Below are positions 28,401 through 38,200 of a DNA stretch of 56,995 nucleotides, one piece after another. The position numbers and the translations under genes were made by a program. The notes under the pieces are model-generated. The model saw only the letters and a program-made list of their open reading frames with translations. It did not search any database and was not told the DNA's origin. Source of the DNA: Flavobacterium tructae (GTDB lineage Bacteria; Bacteroidota; Bacteroidia; Flavobacteriales; Flavobacteriaceae). The DNA is taken from positions 1 through 56,995 of the forward strand of contig NZ_MUHH01000050.1 of the NCBI RefSeq assembly GCF_002217475.1, in the 5' to 3' direction. Each line of letters opens with the position of its first letter. The stretch's first letter is position 1.

Positions 28401-29468
28401 TACTGGCGGAGTTACCTGAACCAACAACTCACTTTTAAAGGAAGGAGCAACTGCCATAAAACTTATCTTAATATCAGTACCTGTTACTATCGCTCCGGCC
28501 GGTAACAAAGGAAAATTGATCGTAATATCTCTATTTCCGGCACCCCCATAAGATATGCTATTTGATCTTCCGTTACTACCTCTTGCAGTCATAGGGGTTT
28601 GAGCAGTCGCAGGACAGATAGATAAAGCGGTTAAAGAGCCGGAACCTCCCTGACAAATTACAACATCGGCTACAGCTGGAGGATCATCATGAATCACAAA
28701 ATCTACCTTTGTTCTACAGGTGGGGTCACCGGAACAAGCCACATAATAAGGAGTCGTGCCCCCAGTATTAGTATCAATAAGACCGGAACCACTGACCCCT
28801 ACAGGATTAAATGAGGCTCCTGAACCAATTTTTGTTCCTCCGGAAGCCGTAGTATACCAATCTATCGTTGCCGGTAAAGTATATTTTATTGTAATGGTGA
28901 CATCTGTAATATTTGCATCGGGCATAACTTCAGGATTATTAAGAGATTCTCTAAATTCGAAGCGCCAATCTCCTGACGGGTTTCCAGTACCCCATGTTCC
29001 TAAAGGGATATTAATTGCACCACCAGAGTTATTATTTTCAGCAACAGTAGCAGGAAGAGGATTCAAATTAGTTTGCACTCTATCAACTGTTACAGGGGGA
29101 GTTACCCTAACCAACAACTCACTTTTTAAGGAAGGAGCAATTGCTGTAAAACTTATCGTAACATTTGTAGCCGTTACTACCGCTCCATCCGGTAACGAAG
29201 GAAAAGTTATAGTTATGTCCCTATTTCCGCCACCTCCATAAGACACACTATTGGATGCTCCGTCATTACCACTGGCAGTCATAGGAGTTTGGTCAATCCC
29301 AGCACAGAAAGAGGACGCGGTTAAAGAGCCGGAACCTCCCTGACAAATGGTAACACCGGCTGCAACAGGACAGTTTCCGTTTTGTGCTGTAATTTCTTGT
29401 TGAGCTAAAAGTACGGGACTAGTAAAGCAGTTTGCCAAAACAAGCAGAAAAAGTATTTTTTTTATCAT
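25440..29468 (-). CDS. T9SS type C surface protein with three 230-aa tandem repeats
   Basis: A 1342-aa secreted protein. Signal peptide (about 1-22), then three consecutive repeats of 230 aa (about 32-720). Each contains VTICQGGSGSLTA-like starts, a jelly-roll-like stretch with SELLVxVTPP and GTWGTGNPSGDWxFEF that resembles a P-domain core, and a C-terminal part with IDWYTTASGGTKIGSG and paired Cys. A short PKD-like linker follows, then the shared C-terminal module (about 802-1342) with the GCSCEV pair and the terminal VIFQ. The N-terminal repeats are lost from all four paralogues. It is likely an adhesin or matrix protein. Confidence 0.88.
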   Translation of the reverse strand: MIKKILFLLVLANCFTSPVLLAQQEITAQNGNCPVAAGVTICQGGSGSLTASSFCAGIDQTPMTASGNDGASNSVSYGGGGNRDITITFPSLPDGAVVTATNVTISFTAIAPSLKSELLVRVTPPVTVDRVQTNLNPLPATVAENNNSGGAINIPLGTWGTGNPSGDWRFEFRESLNNPEVMPDANITDVTITIKYTLPATIDWYTTASGGTKIGSGASFNPVGVSGSGLIDTNTGGTTPYYVACSGDPTCRTKVDFVIHDDPPAVADVVICQGGSGSLTALSICPATAQTPMTARGSNGRSNSISYGGAGNRDITINFPLLPAGAIVTGTDIKISFMAVAPSFKSELLVQVTPPVTVGAKQSNLNPLPADIAENNSAGDASNISLGTWGTGNPSGDWLFEFKEALNNPEVMPDANITDITITVNYTLPATIDWYTTASGEDKIGSGTSFNPVGVSGSGLIDTNTPGTTSYYEACSSDPACRRKVNFVINKSPLVATGVTICKGGSGFLTASSACAALAQTATTASGSGGRSNSRLYGGAGNTNITITFPSLPDGAVVTATNVKISFTAIAPSLKSELMVKVTPPLAVGAVQTDLNPLPAIVAENNSAGDASNIPFGTWGTGNPSGDWVFDFREVFNNPEVNPDANITDVTITVNYTLPATIDWYTVASGGTKIGSGASFNPVGVSGSGLIDTNTAGTTSYYAGCSGDSACRTKANFVVDLATPVLGTVTQPTCSVTSGSIALSGLPSGGTLTRSPGAVAVSYTGTKVTDANLAGGTYSYTVGNGNCTSAATTEVVINSPPAIATYRLGGWDDTPTIDKKLIFSSDFMSTGDVSGCSCEVNSGTNVVIGEGHTLTIANDVKVFTGGKMTFKNTASLIQKNNVVNKGDITYERTTSPIFLKDYVYWSTPVSPQTLVNLSPLTPSTMYYGFDGTQWVRTNKTDNMIAGKGYSIRAPSNYSNVSKTAYSASFKGVPNNGNIETELLASGKSYLIGNPYPSAVSADDLIINATNNAVINGTLYFWTHNTAAVPTLTNQYTADDYASYNISGGVSAKSDPGYNNNPTLDKGVKPTGKIAAGQAFFVTTKAAGKVLFTNAMRLGALDNGQFFRSANPKKGTAIEKNRIWLNMTSTTGAFKQLLVGYIEGATNDYDSNYDGLTFDSNPYLDFYSISNGNKYVIQGRALPFTDSDIVPLGYRTAVAGDFTIAIDEVDGKMLNQKIYVEDKAIGVIHDLTQSNYTFKTEVGNFTDRLVLRYTSKTLGVGNFENLKDRILVFIKDKVIVIQSSQENIKEVTVYDMLGKMLYNKKKVGNTEVQIQNLPSSNQVLLVKVTLANDFTTTRKVIFQ
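27310..29380 (-). repeat. three tandem DNA repeats of 690 bp
   Basis: Landmark words recur at exact 690-bp spacing: the block starting gtatcaataagaccgg is at 27391, 28081 and 28771. The copies are in frame, code for 230 aa each, and differ mainly by scattered substitutions. This is a recent or homogenised intragenic amplification. Confidence 0.85.
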
Positions 29469-29509
29469 AACTCTAGGGGCTTAAGTTTTTCTTTGATAAT
29501 AATTTGGCT

Positions 29510-29556
29510 CAAAACTACAACCCTCATATAAAACTCACAATCACCAATTTTGGTGA
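29510..29556 (-). promoter_or_regulatory. promoter plus operator-like palindrome of the three-repeat adhesin
   Basis: On the minus strand TTG (29538-29540), a 20-bp spacer and TAGTTTTG (29510-29517). Directly upstream of the TTG is an inverted repeat with arms TCACCA/TGGTGA (29541-29556). The position suits an activator site abutting the -33 element. Confidence 0.6.
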
Positions 29557-29590
29557 TTTTTTTGACAACTTTATTTTCTTAAAATGCAAA

Positions 29591-29623
29591 AAAAATCCAC
29601 TCCGAAAAACGGAATGGATTTTT
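29591..29623 (-). terminator. terminator of the GEVED/lectin-like adhesin gene
   Basis: Fourteen-base arms (29591-29604, 29610-29623) with one mismatch and an AAAAA loop. Nearly the same hairpin follows two other type C genes in the window. Confidence 0.8.
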
Positions 29624-29646
29624 TGAAATGAACTTTTATTTATGAT

Positions 29647-32600
29647 TTACTGAAAAATAACTTTTCTTGTCGTTGTAAAATCATTTGCCAAAGTAACTTT
29701 CACTAATAAAACCTGATTTGAAGATGCTAGGTTTTGAATCTGCAATTCTGTATTACCTACTTTCTTTTTATTGTAAAGCATTTTACCTGACACATCATAT
29801 ATTGTAACCTCCTTAATATTTTCTTGCGAAGATTGTACCGCAATTACTTTGTCTTTTATAGAAACTAAGATCCCGTCTTTAACGTTTTCAAAATCTCCGA
29901 CACCCAAAGTTTTATCAGTGTAACGCAATACCAAACGTTCAGTAAAGTTCCCCTCCTCGGTTTTAAAAGTATAATTACTCTGTGTTAAATCATGAATAAC
30001 ACCAGTTGTTTTATCTTCAACATAAATTTTCTGATTGGACATTTTACCATCAACCTCGTCTATCGCAATTGTAAAATCCCCTGCAACGGCAGTACGGTAA
30101 CCTAACGGAACAATATCAGCATCTGTAAATGGTAAGGCACGTCCCTGAATTACAAATTTATTCGTATTACTTACACTATAAAAATCCAAATACTGGTTAC
30201 CATCAAGAGTTAGACCATCATATAAGGTTTCATAATCATTGGTTGCACCTTCTATATAACCTAACAATAATTGTTTAAACGCCCCGGTTGTACTGGTCAT
30301 GTTTAACCAGATACGATTCTTTTCTATAGTAGCTTTTCTCGAACTATTTGCAGGTCTGAAAAACTGGCCATTATCTGTTGCCCCTAATCGCATGGCATTG
30401 GTAAAAAGAACTTTTCCTGCAGCTTTAGCAGTTAGAAAAAATGACTGTCCGGCCGCAATTTCTCCAGTTGGTTTATCACCACCCGATTCCGCTGCTGTCG
30501 CTCCAGTTAGATTGAATGAAGCATAATCATCCGAAGTATACTGATTACTTGCAACAGGTTTTGCCGGTGTGTTGTGGGTCCAGAAATAAAGGGTACCATT
30601 TATTACATTTTCATTAGTTTTTATAAACCCTTCTATGCCCTCTGAAACAAACCTCTCTGCGCTTAAAGCTGACGGATAAGGATTCCCTATCAAATAACTT
30701 TTGCCTGAAGCCAACATTTCCGTTTCTATATTTCCATTGTTCGGAACTCCTTTAAAACTTGCCGGATAGACTGTCTTAGAACTATTCGAATAACCTGACG
30801 GGGCACGAATGATATACCCTTTACCTACTACCATATTATCATTTCTATTCGTTCGTACCCACTGTGTACCATCGAAACCATAATACATAGTACTAGGGGT
30901 TGAAGGCGAAAGATTAATTAAGGTTTGTGGACTTACCGGAGTTGACCAATACACATAATCTTTTAGCAATATAGGAGGAGTGGTACGCTCGTAAGTGATA
31001 TCACCTGTATTTACTACATTATTTATTTGAACTAAAGCCGCTGTATTTTTGAAAGTCATTGTACCTCCGCTATATACCTTAACATCATTTGCAATCTTCA
31101 AGGTATGTCCAGCTCCTATTGTAACATTTGCCCCTGAATTAACTTCACAGGTACATCCACTCACATCTCCTGTAGAGATAAAATTGGAGTTAAAAATAAG
31201 TTTCTTATCTATAGTTGCAGGACTACTCCAGGTACCATTATAGGTCGCTGTCGGAACTGGATTAATTACAATTCCTGTAGTCGAAATTGAGGAACAAGGA
31301 CCATTTGCAACGGCGTACGAATAGGTACCTGCCGCAAGATTAGTATCTGTTACTGCCGTTCCTGTATAAGGTATAGCTACTGCTCCTGGTGATCTTGTTA
31401 AAGTTCCACCGGAAGGTAATCCGCTTAAAGCAATGCTACCGAAAGTAACGGTACAGGTTGGCTGCGTGACAGTACCTAAAGTTGGTGTAGCTGGAAGTGG
31501 ACTAACAGTTACTGTGACCGTAAACGGATTTCCTGTACAACCTGACGAAGTAGGAGTTACGGTATAAGTTGCTGTTTGATCTGTGGCAGTTGAATTCGTT
31601 AATGTTCCTGTTATAGAATTTGGTGAACCTGAACTTGCAGCTCCCCCAGTTAATCCACCGGTAACGACCGGAGATGGCCAACTATACGTAGTACCTGACG
31701 GCACACTCTCATTTGCCCCACTAGTTGGAGTTATCGTAAAACCAGTATTACTACAAACTGATGCTGTTTTTGGCTGAATTACGGCTGAGATCATATTAAC
31801 TAATACAGGAGTTGAATACACAGACGTACCGCCACAGGTTAATTTAGCACGATAACGAGTAGGAACTACCTGAGTTGTAGTATAGCTTAAATTACTTGAC
31901 AAGACATCTCCACACACAATAGTCATTCTATCAATACTCTGTCTATCAAATTGTTGCCCTGTACGTCCTGAGAACTTGAATTTCCAGTTCGTTTTGTCAG
32001 CAGCAACGTAACCAGGCACCGAAAGTCCGGAAACAATTGTCGTAGCTCCAATTTTTAAAGATAACAGTCCATTAGCATCCACCGTTAAATTTGCAGTTCT
32101 GTATGAAGCATTCCTAAGATTAAACGGATTAAGGCTATTCGCAAAAATCTGCGCTCCTGCATAAAGAATTCTAATCATACTGCCACTCCCTACTCCTGTG
32201 ACATTATCATAAGTATCAAATTTTAAAATAAAACCTGTGCCTTCTCCCTCTTCTCCTCCACCAGCAGTAGCGTTAGAAATACTGCCAGCCGGTCCATAAC
32301 TTAAACTCATTCCATCTGCAGCATCACCATCAAACATTCTAAAATCAAAACTTGCTGTAAAAGGAGTTATATTCGATCCCGGAGAAGTGTTAATAAAATA
32401 TCCCCCTGCACGACTTGCGGCAGCCGGAGTTAAAATTAATTCACCCCCGCTAATATTTGTATTACCTAAGGTAATTGCATTAGTTGGAGTCGTACTAAAA
32501 TCTGTATCTATAATAGTAACAGGTCCCGGTGTAGCATTGTTCCAAGTTACATTATCTGTCGAAGTTTCCCATTGATATCCTGTTCCTCCCGTACTTGGAT

Positions 32601-34080
32601 TCTCAACAGATAAAGTGAAAGGCACATTAGAGCAAACAGGATTATTCGTTGACAAAGTAGCCCCGGGAGCGGGAGTAGAACAAGCTCCTTCAATATTAAT
32701 ACTATAATCTTCTACCTGGCCATAGCTATAACCATCAACAGAAGCATTGGGGGTAGTATTGTAGGAATTGTAATGACTGATTAAACGCATTCGGGTAGTA
32801 CCTTGAGCAGCACTTAAAGGTACAGCAATTAATTTAGATGCTGTTTTACCATCGATTCCGTTAGAATTTCTAATAGTTGATATATTAAACGATTCACCGG
32901 CATCTAAAAAATCCCCATCCTGATTCCAATCAAAAAAGGCTTGGTAATAATAGGTATAATCTCCATCGGTATTACCCTGAACCGCTAAGTTATAACTTTG
33001 ACCAACAGTGACACTGGTTTTATAATTCGTATAATTCTCATATGCTGGCGACGTTAATAAAGCGGAACTGGCATTTGAAAGAGCATTAAAAACCACATTG
33101 GTAATCGGCCTGACATTGCTAAAATTAAATGAAGGATAGGTTCTTCCAACAGTCACAACACCTGAAGTGGAAGCAAAATAAGTATCGTTTTTGTAGGTTG
33201 CAACAGAACTGCTGCTCCCCCATAAACCAATGTCCTGATTTACTCCCGCAAATGTAAGTGTATTGGCATTATGTGTAGAAGTTCCCAAATTTGCAACAAC
33301 ACCCGATTTAATAGCTAAACTATTAGTTGACGCACCAACTGAAAAAGTTTTAACGGCACCCGTATTCCCGGATAAAACTAAATTGTAATAAGTGTTATAT
33401 CCTATAGTTTGAGCACCTGTACTATTATATTCAACCGTTCCTGTTGCAGGGTTTAAAGTTCCCGAAGTCATCGAACCTCCCACTTTCAATAATCCTGATC
33501 CACTAAAAGTTATATCATTATTAGTACTATTCATTGCAATGTTACCGAATACTTCTACCGTTCCCGATGACAATCTTAAACTACTTCTTCTATTTGTACC
33601 TCCCGAAGATTGCATTGTGACACTTGCGCAAGACATTGAACCGGCGGCAACATCTATATATTTAGTAATTCCATTTGTTGTAACAGCATTAATAGTTACA
33701 TCTCCTGAAACCGTTAATGAATTGGATCCCGTAATTGTTACGGCTGTAGTTGAATTCGAACTACCTCCTCCATTAATTGTCAATGTTTTACAAACCGCCG
33801 CTATATTAATATTAATAGTTCTAAGATTTGCACTAGTGCCATTAGGAATAATCACATCTTCTAAAATTGTTGGAACAGTATTGCTGCTCCAATTTGCTGG
33901 GTTACTCCAGTTTCTATCTCCACTTGAACCATCCCAAGTTATTTGCCCATAACCCAAATTCATGACCAAGAACATTCCCAAACAGGCTAATTTGATAACT
34001 GGATTAGAAGTTTTTCTGGTTTGGGGATCAGAAAATTTTAAAAATACAGAGCAGACGCTCAAAAGTAATTTTTGAATCAT
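29647..34080 (-). CDS. T9SS type C surface protein with GEVED and lectin-like domains
   Basis: The largest protein of the cluster, 1477 aa. After a long N-terminal signal region (hydrophobic core about 31-46, ending MNLGYGQ) comes a beta-solenoid-like part (about 50-310), then a GEVED domain (about 320-465, with FFDWNQDGDFLDAGE and a YGQVEDYSINI ending). An L-type lectin-like fold follows (about 520-700), then PKD/Ig-like segments (about 740-930) and the shared C-terminal module (about 942-1477), ending TRKVIFQ. The open frame extends 16 codons upstream (to 34128), but ATG 34080 starts just before the basic, hydrophobic signal, so it is preferred. It is probably a glycan-binding surface protein, by inference. 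Confidence 0.87.
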   Translation of the reverse strand: MIQKLLLSVCSVFLKFSDPQTRKTSNPVIKLACLGMFLVMNLGYGQITWDGSSGDRNWSNPANWSSNTVPTILEDVIIPNGTSANLRTININIAAVCKTLTINGGGSSNSTTAVTITGSNSLTVSGDVTINAVTTNGITKYIDVAAGSMSCASVTMQSSGGTNRRSSLRLSSGTVEVFGNIAMNSTNNDITFSGSGLLKVGGSMTSGTLNPATGTVEYNSTGAQTIGYNTYYNLVLSGNTGAVKTFSVGASTNSLAIKSGVVANLGTSTHNANTLTFAGVNQDIGLWGSSSSVATYKNDTYFASTSGVVTVGRTYPSFNFSNVRPITNVVFNALSNASSALLTSPAYENYTNYKTSVTVGQSYNLAVQGNTDGDYTYYYQAFFDWNQDGDFLDAGESFNISTIRNSNGIDGKTASKLIAVPLSAAQGTTRMRLISHYNSYNTTPNASVDGYSYGQVEDYSINIEGACSTPAPGATLSTNNPVCSNVPFTLSVENPSTGGTGYQWETSTDNVTWNNATPGPVTIIDTDFSTTPTNAITLGNTNISGGELILTPAAASRAGGYFINTSPGSNITPFTASFDFRMFDGDAADGMSLSYGPAGSISNATAGGGEEGEGTGFILKFDTYDNVTGVGSGSMIRILYAGAQIFANSLNPFNLRNASYRTANLTVDANGLLSLKIGATTIVSGLSVPGYVAADKTNWKFKFSGRTGQQFDRQSIDRMTIVCGDVLSSNLSYTTTQVVPTRYRAKLTCGGTSVYSTPVLVNMISAVIQPKTASVCSNTGFTITPTSGANESVPSGTTYSWPSPVVTGGLTGGAASSGSPNSITGTLTNSTATDQTATYTVTPTSSGCTGNPFTVTVTVSPLPATPTLGTVTQPTCTVTFGSIALSGLPSGGTLTRSPGAVAIPYTGTAVTDTNLAAGTYSYAVANGPCSSISTTGIVINPVPTATYNGTWSSPATIDKKLIFNSNFISTGDVSGCTCEVNSGANVTIGAGHTLKIANDVKVYSGGTMTFKNTAALVQINNVVNTGDITYERTTPPILLKDYVYWSTPVSPQTLINLSPSTPSTMYYGFDGTQWVRTNRNDNMVVGKGYIIRAPSGYSNSSKTVYPASFKGVPNNGNIETEMLASGKSYLIGNPYPSALSAERFVSEGIEGFIKTNENVINGTLYFWTHNTPAKPVASNQYTSDDYASFNLTGATAAESGGDKPTGEIAAGQSFFLTAKAAGKVLFTNAMRLGATDNGQFFRPANSSRKATIEKNRIWLNMTSTTGAFKQLLLGYIEGATNDYETLYDGLTLDGNQYLDFYSVSNTNKFVIQGRALPFTDADIVPLGYRTAVAGDFTIAIDEVDGKMSNQKIYVEDKTTGVIHDLTQSNYTFKTEEGNFTERLVLRYTDKTLGVGDFENVKDGILVSIKDKVIAVQSSQENIKEVTIYDVSGKMLYNKKKVGNTELQIQNLASSNQVLLVKVTLANDFTTTRKVIFQ

Positions 34081-34234
34081 ATGAAAGTGGTATTTATGAT
34101 TAAATTTGTTTTTGGGGCAACAAAACACAAAAAATATTCCCTATTAAATTCAGGAGTTGTTTTTATACTTTGTTTTAAAACTAAAAGCTAAAACCCTGTT
34201 TTACAAGGTCATAAAAAACTGTTAATTTTGTGTA

Positions 34235-34264
34235 CAAAAATATTATAATTCCCCACATATACAA
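34235..34264 (-). promoter_or_regulatory. candidate promoter of the GEVED adhesin gene
   Basis: On the minus strand TTG (34262-34264), a 19-bp spacer and TATTTTTG (34235-34242). It would give an untranslated leader of about 150 nt before ATG 34080. Confidence 0.5.
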
Positions 34265-34369
34265 CATTTTAACAAAAGACTTTTCTGAGAAAAACAAAAA
34301 AAATAGTTGTGTTTTTAACATTTAAATGACTATTTTTAGCCGTAATCGTTAAAAAGAAAGAAAAAAGCC

Positions 34370-34843
34370 ATGAATTCAATCTGCACTCCCAAAGAGGCTT
34401 TACTGAAGTTAGAACACTACTGTGCTTATCAGGAACGTTGTCATGCCGAAGTGGTATCCAAACTGTACAGCCTAAAAATGACTGCCGATGAAATCGATAC
34501 TATTGTGGTTCAATTGATTGAAACTAACTTTCTAAATGAAACCCGATTTGCCTGCAGCTTTGCCAGAGGTAAACATCGCATGAAATATTGGGGCAGAATT
34601 CGAATTACCAATGAACTGAAAGCAAAACAAATTTCGTCGGCTAATATTACGCTTGCTTTAAAAGAAATCACTGTCGAGGAATACGAAGCCACTTTCGACC
34701 AGCTTTCTGAGCGATGCTGGAACAGCATACACGAAAAAAACACCCTAAAAAAACGAAAAAAGTTTTGCGACTATATGCTTCGTCGTGGCTACGAGAGTTT
34801 TCTTGTTTACGATAAAGTTACTTTACTTGAAAAAGAATTCTAG
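34370..34843 (+). CDS. recX: regulatory protein RecX
   Basis: RecX binds RecA filaments and moderates recombination and SOS activity. The 157-aa all-helical protein has the typical RecX repeats: an N-terminal ALLKLEHYCAYQERC helix pair, LIETNFLNETRFACSFARGKHR, GRIRITNELKAKQIS and a C-terminal KKFCDYMLRRGYES motif. Its length is normal. It is a lone core gene lying between two giant adhesins, recA is not in the window, and the ATG at 34370 is the only sensible start. Confidence 0.92.
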   Translation: MNSICTPKEALLKLEHYCAYQERCHAEVVSKLYSLKMTADEIDTIVVQLIETNFLNETRFACSFARGKHRMKYWGRIRITNELKAKQISSANITLALKEITVEEYEATFDQLSERCWNSIHEKNTLKKRKKFCDYMLRRGYESFLVYDKVTLLEKEF

Positions 34844-35208
34844 TCCAAAAAAAACACGGGCTTAACCTCACTACTTCTTGATTTTTCTCGTCAAAATCAC
34901 CATACTCGCACATTCAATTTTCTTGCAAATTTTTCACTTAAAAGACGTTTTTACTACTTATAGTTCTAAAAATAGGATCGTTTTGAGCGTTATTCTGCGA
35001 TTTTCCTCATACTTCGAGAATGTTATTTATAAGAAATAACATAAAATCTCATTTCTAAAGATGCATTTTGTCGACTATTTTGACATTTTGTCGATTAAAC
35101 GACCGTTCCAAAAACCTTCATATTTCCAATCACGTATGTGTATCTATCTTTGCTCGGGCAAAATTTATCCTGTACCAGCACCACTAAATTGTATAGAAAC
35201 ATTTCAAT
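34844..35208. other. intergenic region upstream of the Ig-like adhesin
   Basis: The 365-bp region holds a short hairpin (gttattt/aaataac, about 35022-35040) and TATCTTTG at 35145-35152, a -7 box 56 nt before the adhesin ATG. A 63-codon frame at 35061-35252 covers this box and overlaps the adhesin start, so it is rejected. Confidence 0.5.
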
Positions 35209-38200
35209 ATGAAGAGAACTCTACTTTCCAAAATCCTATTTTTTCCCTTTAATTTTCTATTAGAAATAAAAAACGTCTTCGGATCTTCAAAACTTTACTT
35301 TAAAGCATTTTTTACTTTCATTTTCCTGATCAGCATTAATAATTTAAATGCACAATGTAACTCTGGTGCAACAGCAGGCACAGTAAGCAGTAATAATAAC
35401 AAATTATGTGTAGGAGTTACAGAGGGATTTTGGTCGGCTGGAGGATGGGACTCTGGCACCTGGTCTTCATCAAACCCTTCAGTTTTAGAAGTTATAAGCT
35501 CAAGCAAAGGAAACGCTACTATCAAAGCGTTAGCACCTGGAGTTGCAAATGTAATCTACACCTTAACGCAACCAAATTGCTCCACCGTTAAAACTTCCCA
35601 AAAGCAAATCACTGTTTATGAAGCTTTAGGAACTACTGGAGAAATTACAGGATTTACACCACAGTGCCCTGGAAACACAGGACAAGTTTATTCCATACCT
35701 CCTGTACCAAATGCAACCAAATACGACTGGAAACTACCATCTGGTTGGGTTATTACCGCGGGAGCTAATACCAACTCCATTACAGTAACCACCAGCTCAA
35801 CTGCAGGAAATCTTAAAGTCGAAGTATCTAATGATTGCAGAACAAATGAAGCCAAATACCTATATGTTAATATCACCAACGGAAAAACAGCAAAACCTAC
35901 TATTACTGCAAGCGGACCAACGACTTTTTGCCAGGGAGGCAGTGTGGTATTGACTTCAAGCATTGAAGACAATTACCTTTGGTCAAACGGAGAAACTACC
36001 AGAAGCATAACGGTTACAACTTCAGGAACCTACTCGGTAATTACAAAAAAGAATGATTATGTATGCCCAAGCGATGCCTCAAACAGTATAGCCGTAAATG
36101 TACAATCAGGATTAACGTTTAGCAATCAACCACAGGATTTAGTTGCCTGCGAAGGTCAGTCCGGAACCTTTAGCGTAACCGCATCAGCCTCGAATGCAAC
36201 CTACCAATGGCAATATTCTGCCAATGGGTCAACGAACTGGACTAATACCAATGGGGTTCAGGGTGTATCAGGTCATAACACAGCAACCTTAAATTTGACC
36301 AACCTTCCTTTGTCCTATAGTGACTACTATGTTCGTTGTGTCGCAAGAAGCTCCACCTCTTGTCCTGCCAATACTAACACAAACTCAAATACTGCTAAAC
36401 TAACGGTTAACCCATCATTAAAAATCACCTCACAGTCGACCGCTACTCAAACCAAATGCCTCAACGATGCCTTTACACCTTTGACGGTTACCGCCACAGC
36501 AGCATCAGGAACCTTAACCTATCAATGGTTCAGCAATACTGCTGCAAGTACCACAAACGGAACAGCATTAGGAACTTCAAATGGCGCCAGAACCAGTAGT
36601 TACACTCCACAATCCACAACATCAGGAACATTATATTACTATGCGGTAGTAACATCAAGCTGCGGAACAGCAACCACTGCAATTTCAGAAGCTATGATCA
36701 CCAAACAGGCAAATATTGCCCCAACAGTAGGAACTATCACACAGCCTACTTGTACTACCCCAAGCGGAAGTGTTGTTTTACAAAATATACCTTCATCAGG
36801 AAAACTGGTGGAGTCACGAGGAACTGTATACAATTATACAACTTCCGGAACCACATACGAAATTTCAGGATTAGCTCCCGGAACTTATAAATTTGCCATC
36901 GATGATAATTGCACAAGAGTATATTCGTCAAACATTATAATCCTACCCGGAAATGTCTGGAATGGCACTAAATGGTCAGGTGGAACGCCATCACTAAACG
37001 ATCCAATTCAATTTACAGGAAATTATACTGCAGAAACAGATCTTAACGGATGTTCCTGTACAATCGATAATGGAGCAACGGTAACTATAAAATCAGGAGT
37101 CACCTTAACTATTGCCAATAGTATAGACGTAAACTCCGGATCTTTAGTTTTTGAAAACAGTTCCAGTTTGATACAAAAAAGCAATGCTAAGAATACGGGG
37201 AGTATTTCCTATATCCGTACCAGTCCGCCTATATTCCAAAAAGATTATTTGTATTGGTCTACTCCGGTAACTCCACAAAAATTAGTAGACGTTTCGCCTT
37301 CTACGCCTGCCAATTTTTATTATGGCAATGATGGCACACAATGGGTACGAACCAATAGAGAAAGCAATATGATTGTTGGAAAAGGATACATTATTCGAGG
37401 ACCATCGAATTACACCAATACCAATAAACAAGAATTTACCGCAACTTTCAAAGGAATTCCAAACAATGGAGATCTGGAAGGAGAATCATTAACCGCAATG
37501 AAAAGTCACCTGATTGGAAATCCGTATCCGTCTGCCTTAAGTGCTGATATGCTTTTAAAAGAGAATCCAATGTTAAACGGAACGCTCTATTTCTGGACGC
37601 ACAACACTCCGGCAAAACCTGTAGCAAGTAATCAGTACAGTGCTGATGATTATGCTTCCTACAACCTTAGTGGAGGAGTTTCTGCAAAATCAGATAAACA
37701 GCACAATAATGATCCTGCAAAAGACAAAGGCACTAAACCGACGGGTAACATAGCAGCCGGACAAGCCTTCTTTGTAACAACGAATGCTGCAGGAAAAGTC
37801 AAGTTTAATAATTCAATGCGATTGGGCGGATCGAATAACGGTCAGTTTTTCAGACCCGGAAACACGTCAAAAGTATTAGCTTTAGAAAAACACCGCATTT
37901 GGCTAAACATGACCAATGCGACGGGAGCTTTTAAACAATTGCTAGTAAGCTACATTGAAGGGGCAACCAATGACTTTGAAACTAATTACGATGGGTTAAC
38001 TTTTGACGGCAATCAATATTTGGATTTTTACACTACGGATCAAAAAAACAAATATGTAATTCAGGGACGTGCTCTGCCATTTACAGATGCCGATCTAGTT
38101 CCATTAGGATACCGAACAACAGTTGCAGGTGATTTTACTGTTGCAATTGACGAAGTAGACGGAAACATGAGCAATCAGGCCATTTACATTGAAGACAAAA

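Noticed and set aside
28756..29241. 161-codon open frame antisense to the three-repeat adhesin
   Set aside because: It mirrors the repeated coding strand, recurs in each repeat copy, and has no independent start signal or family; it is a shadow of the adhesin gene.
35061..35252. 63-codon frame upstream of the Ig-like adhesin
   Set aside because: It covers the -7 box and overlaps the adhesin start codon in another frame. Composition is not convincing.
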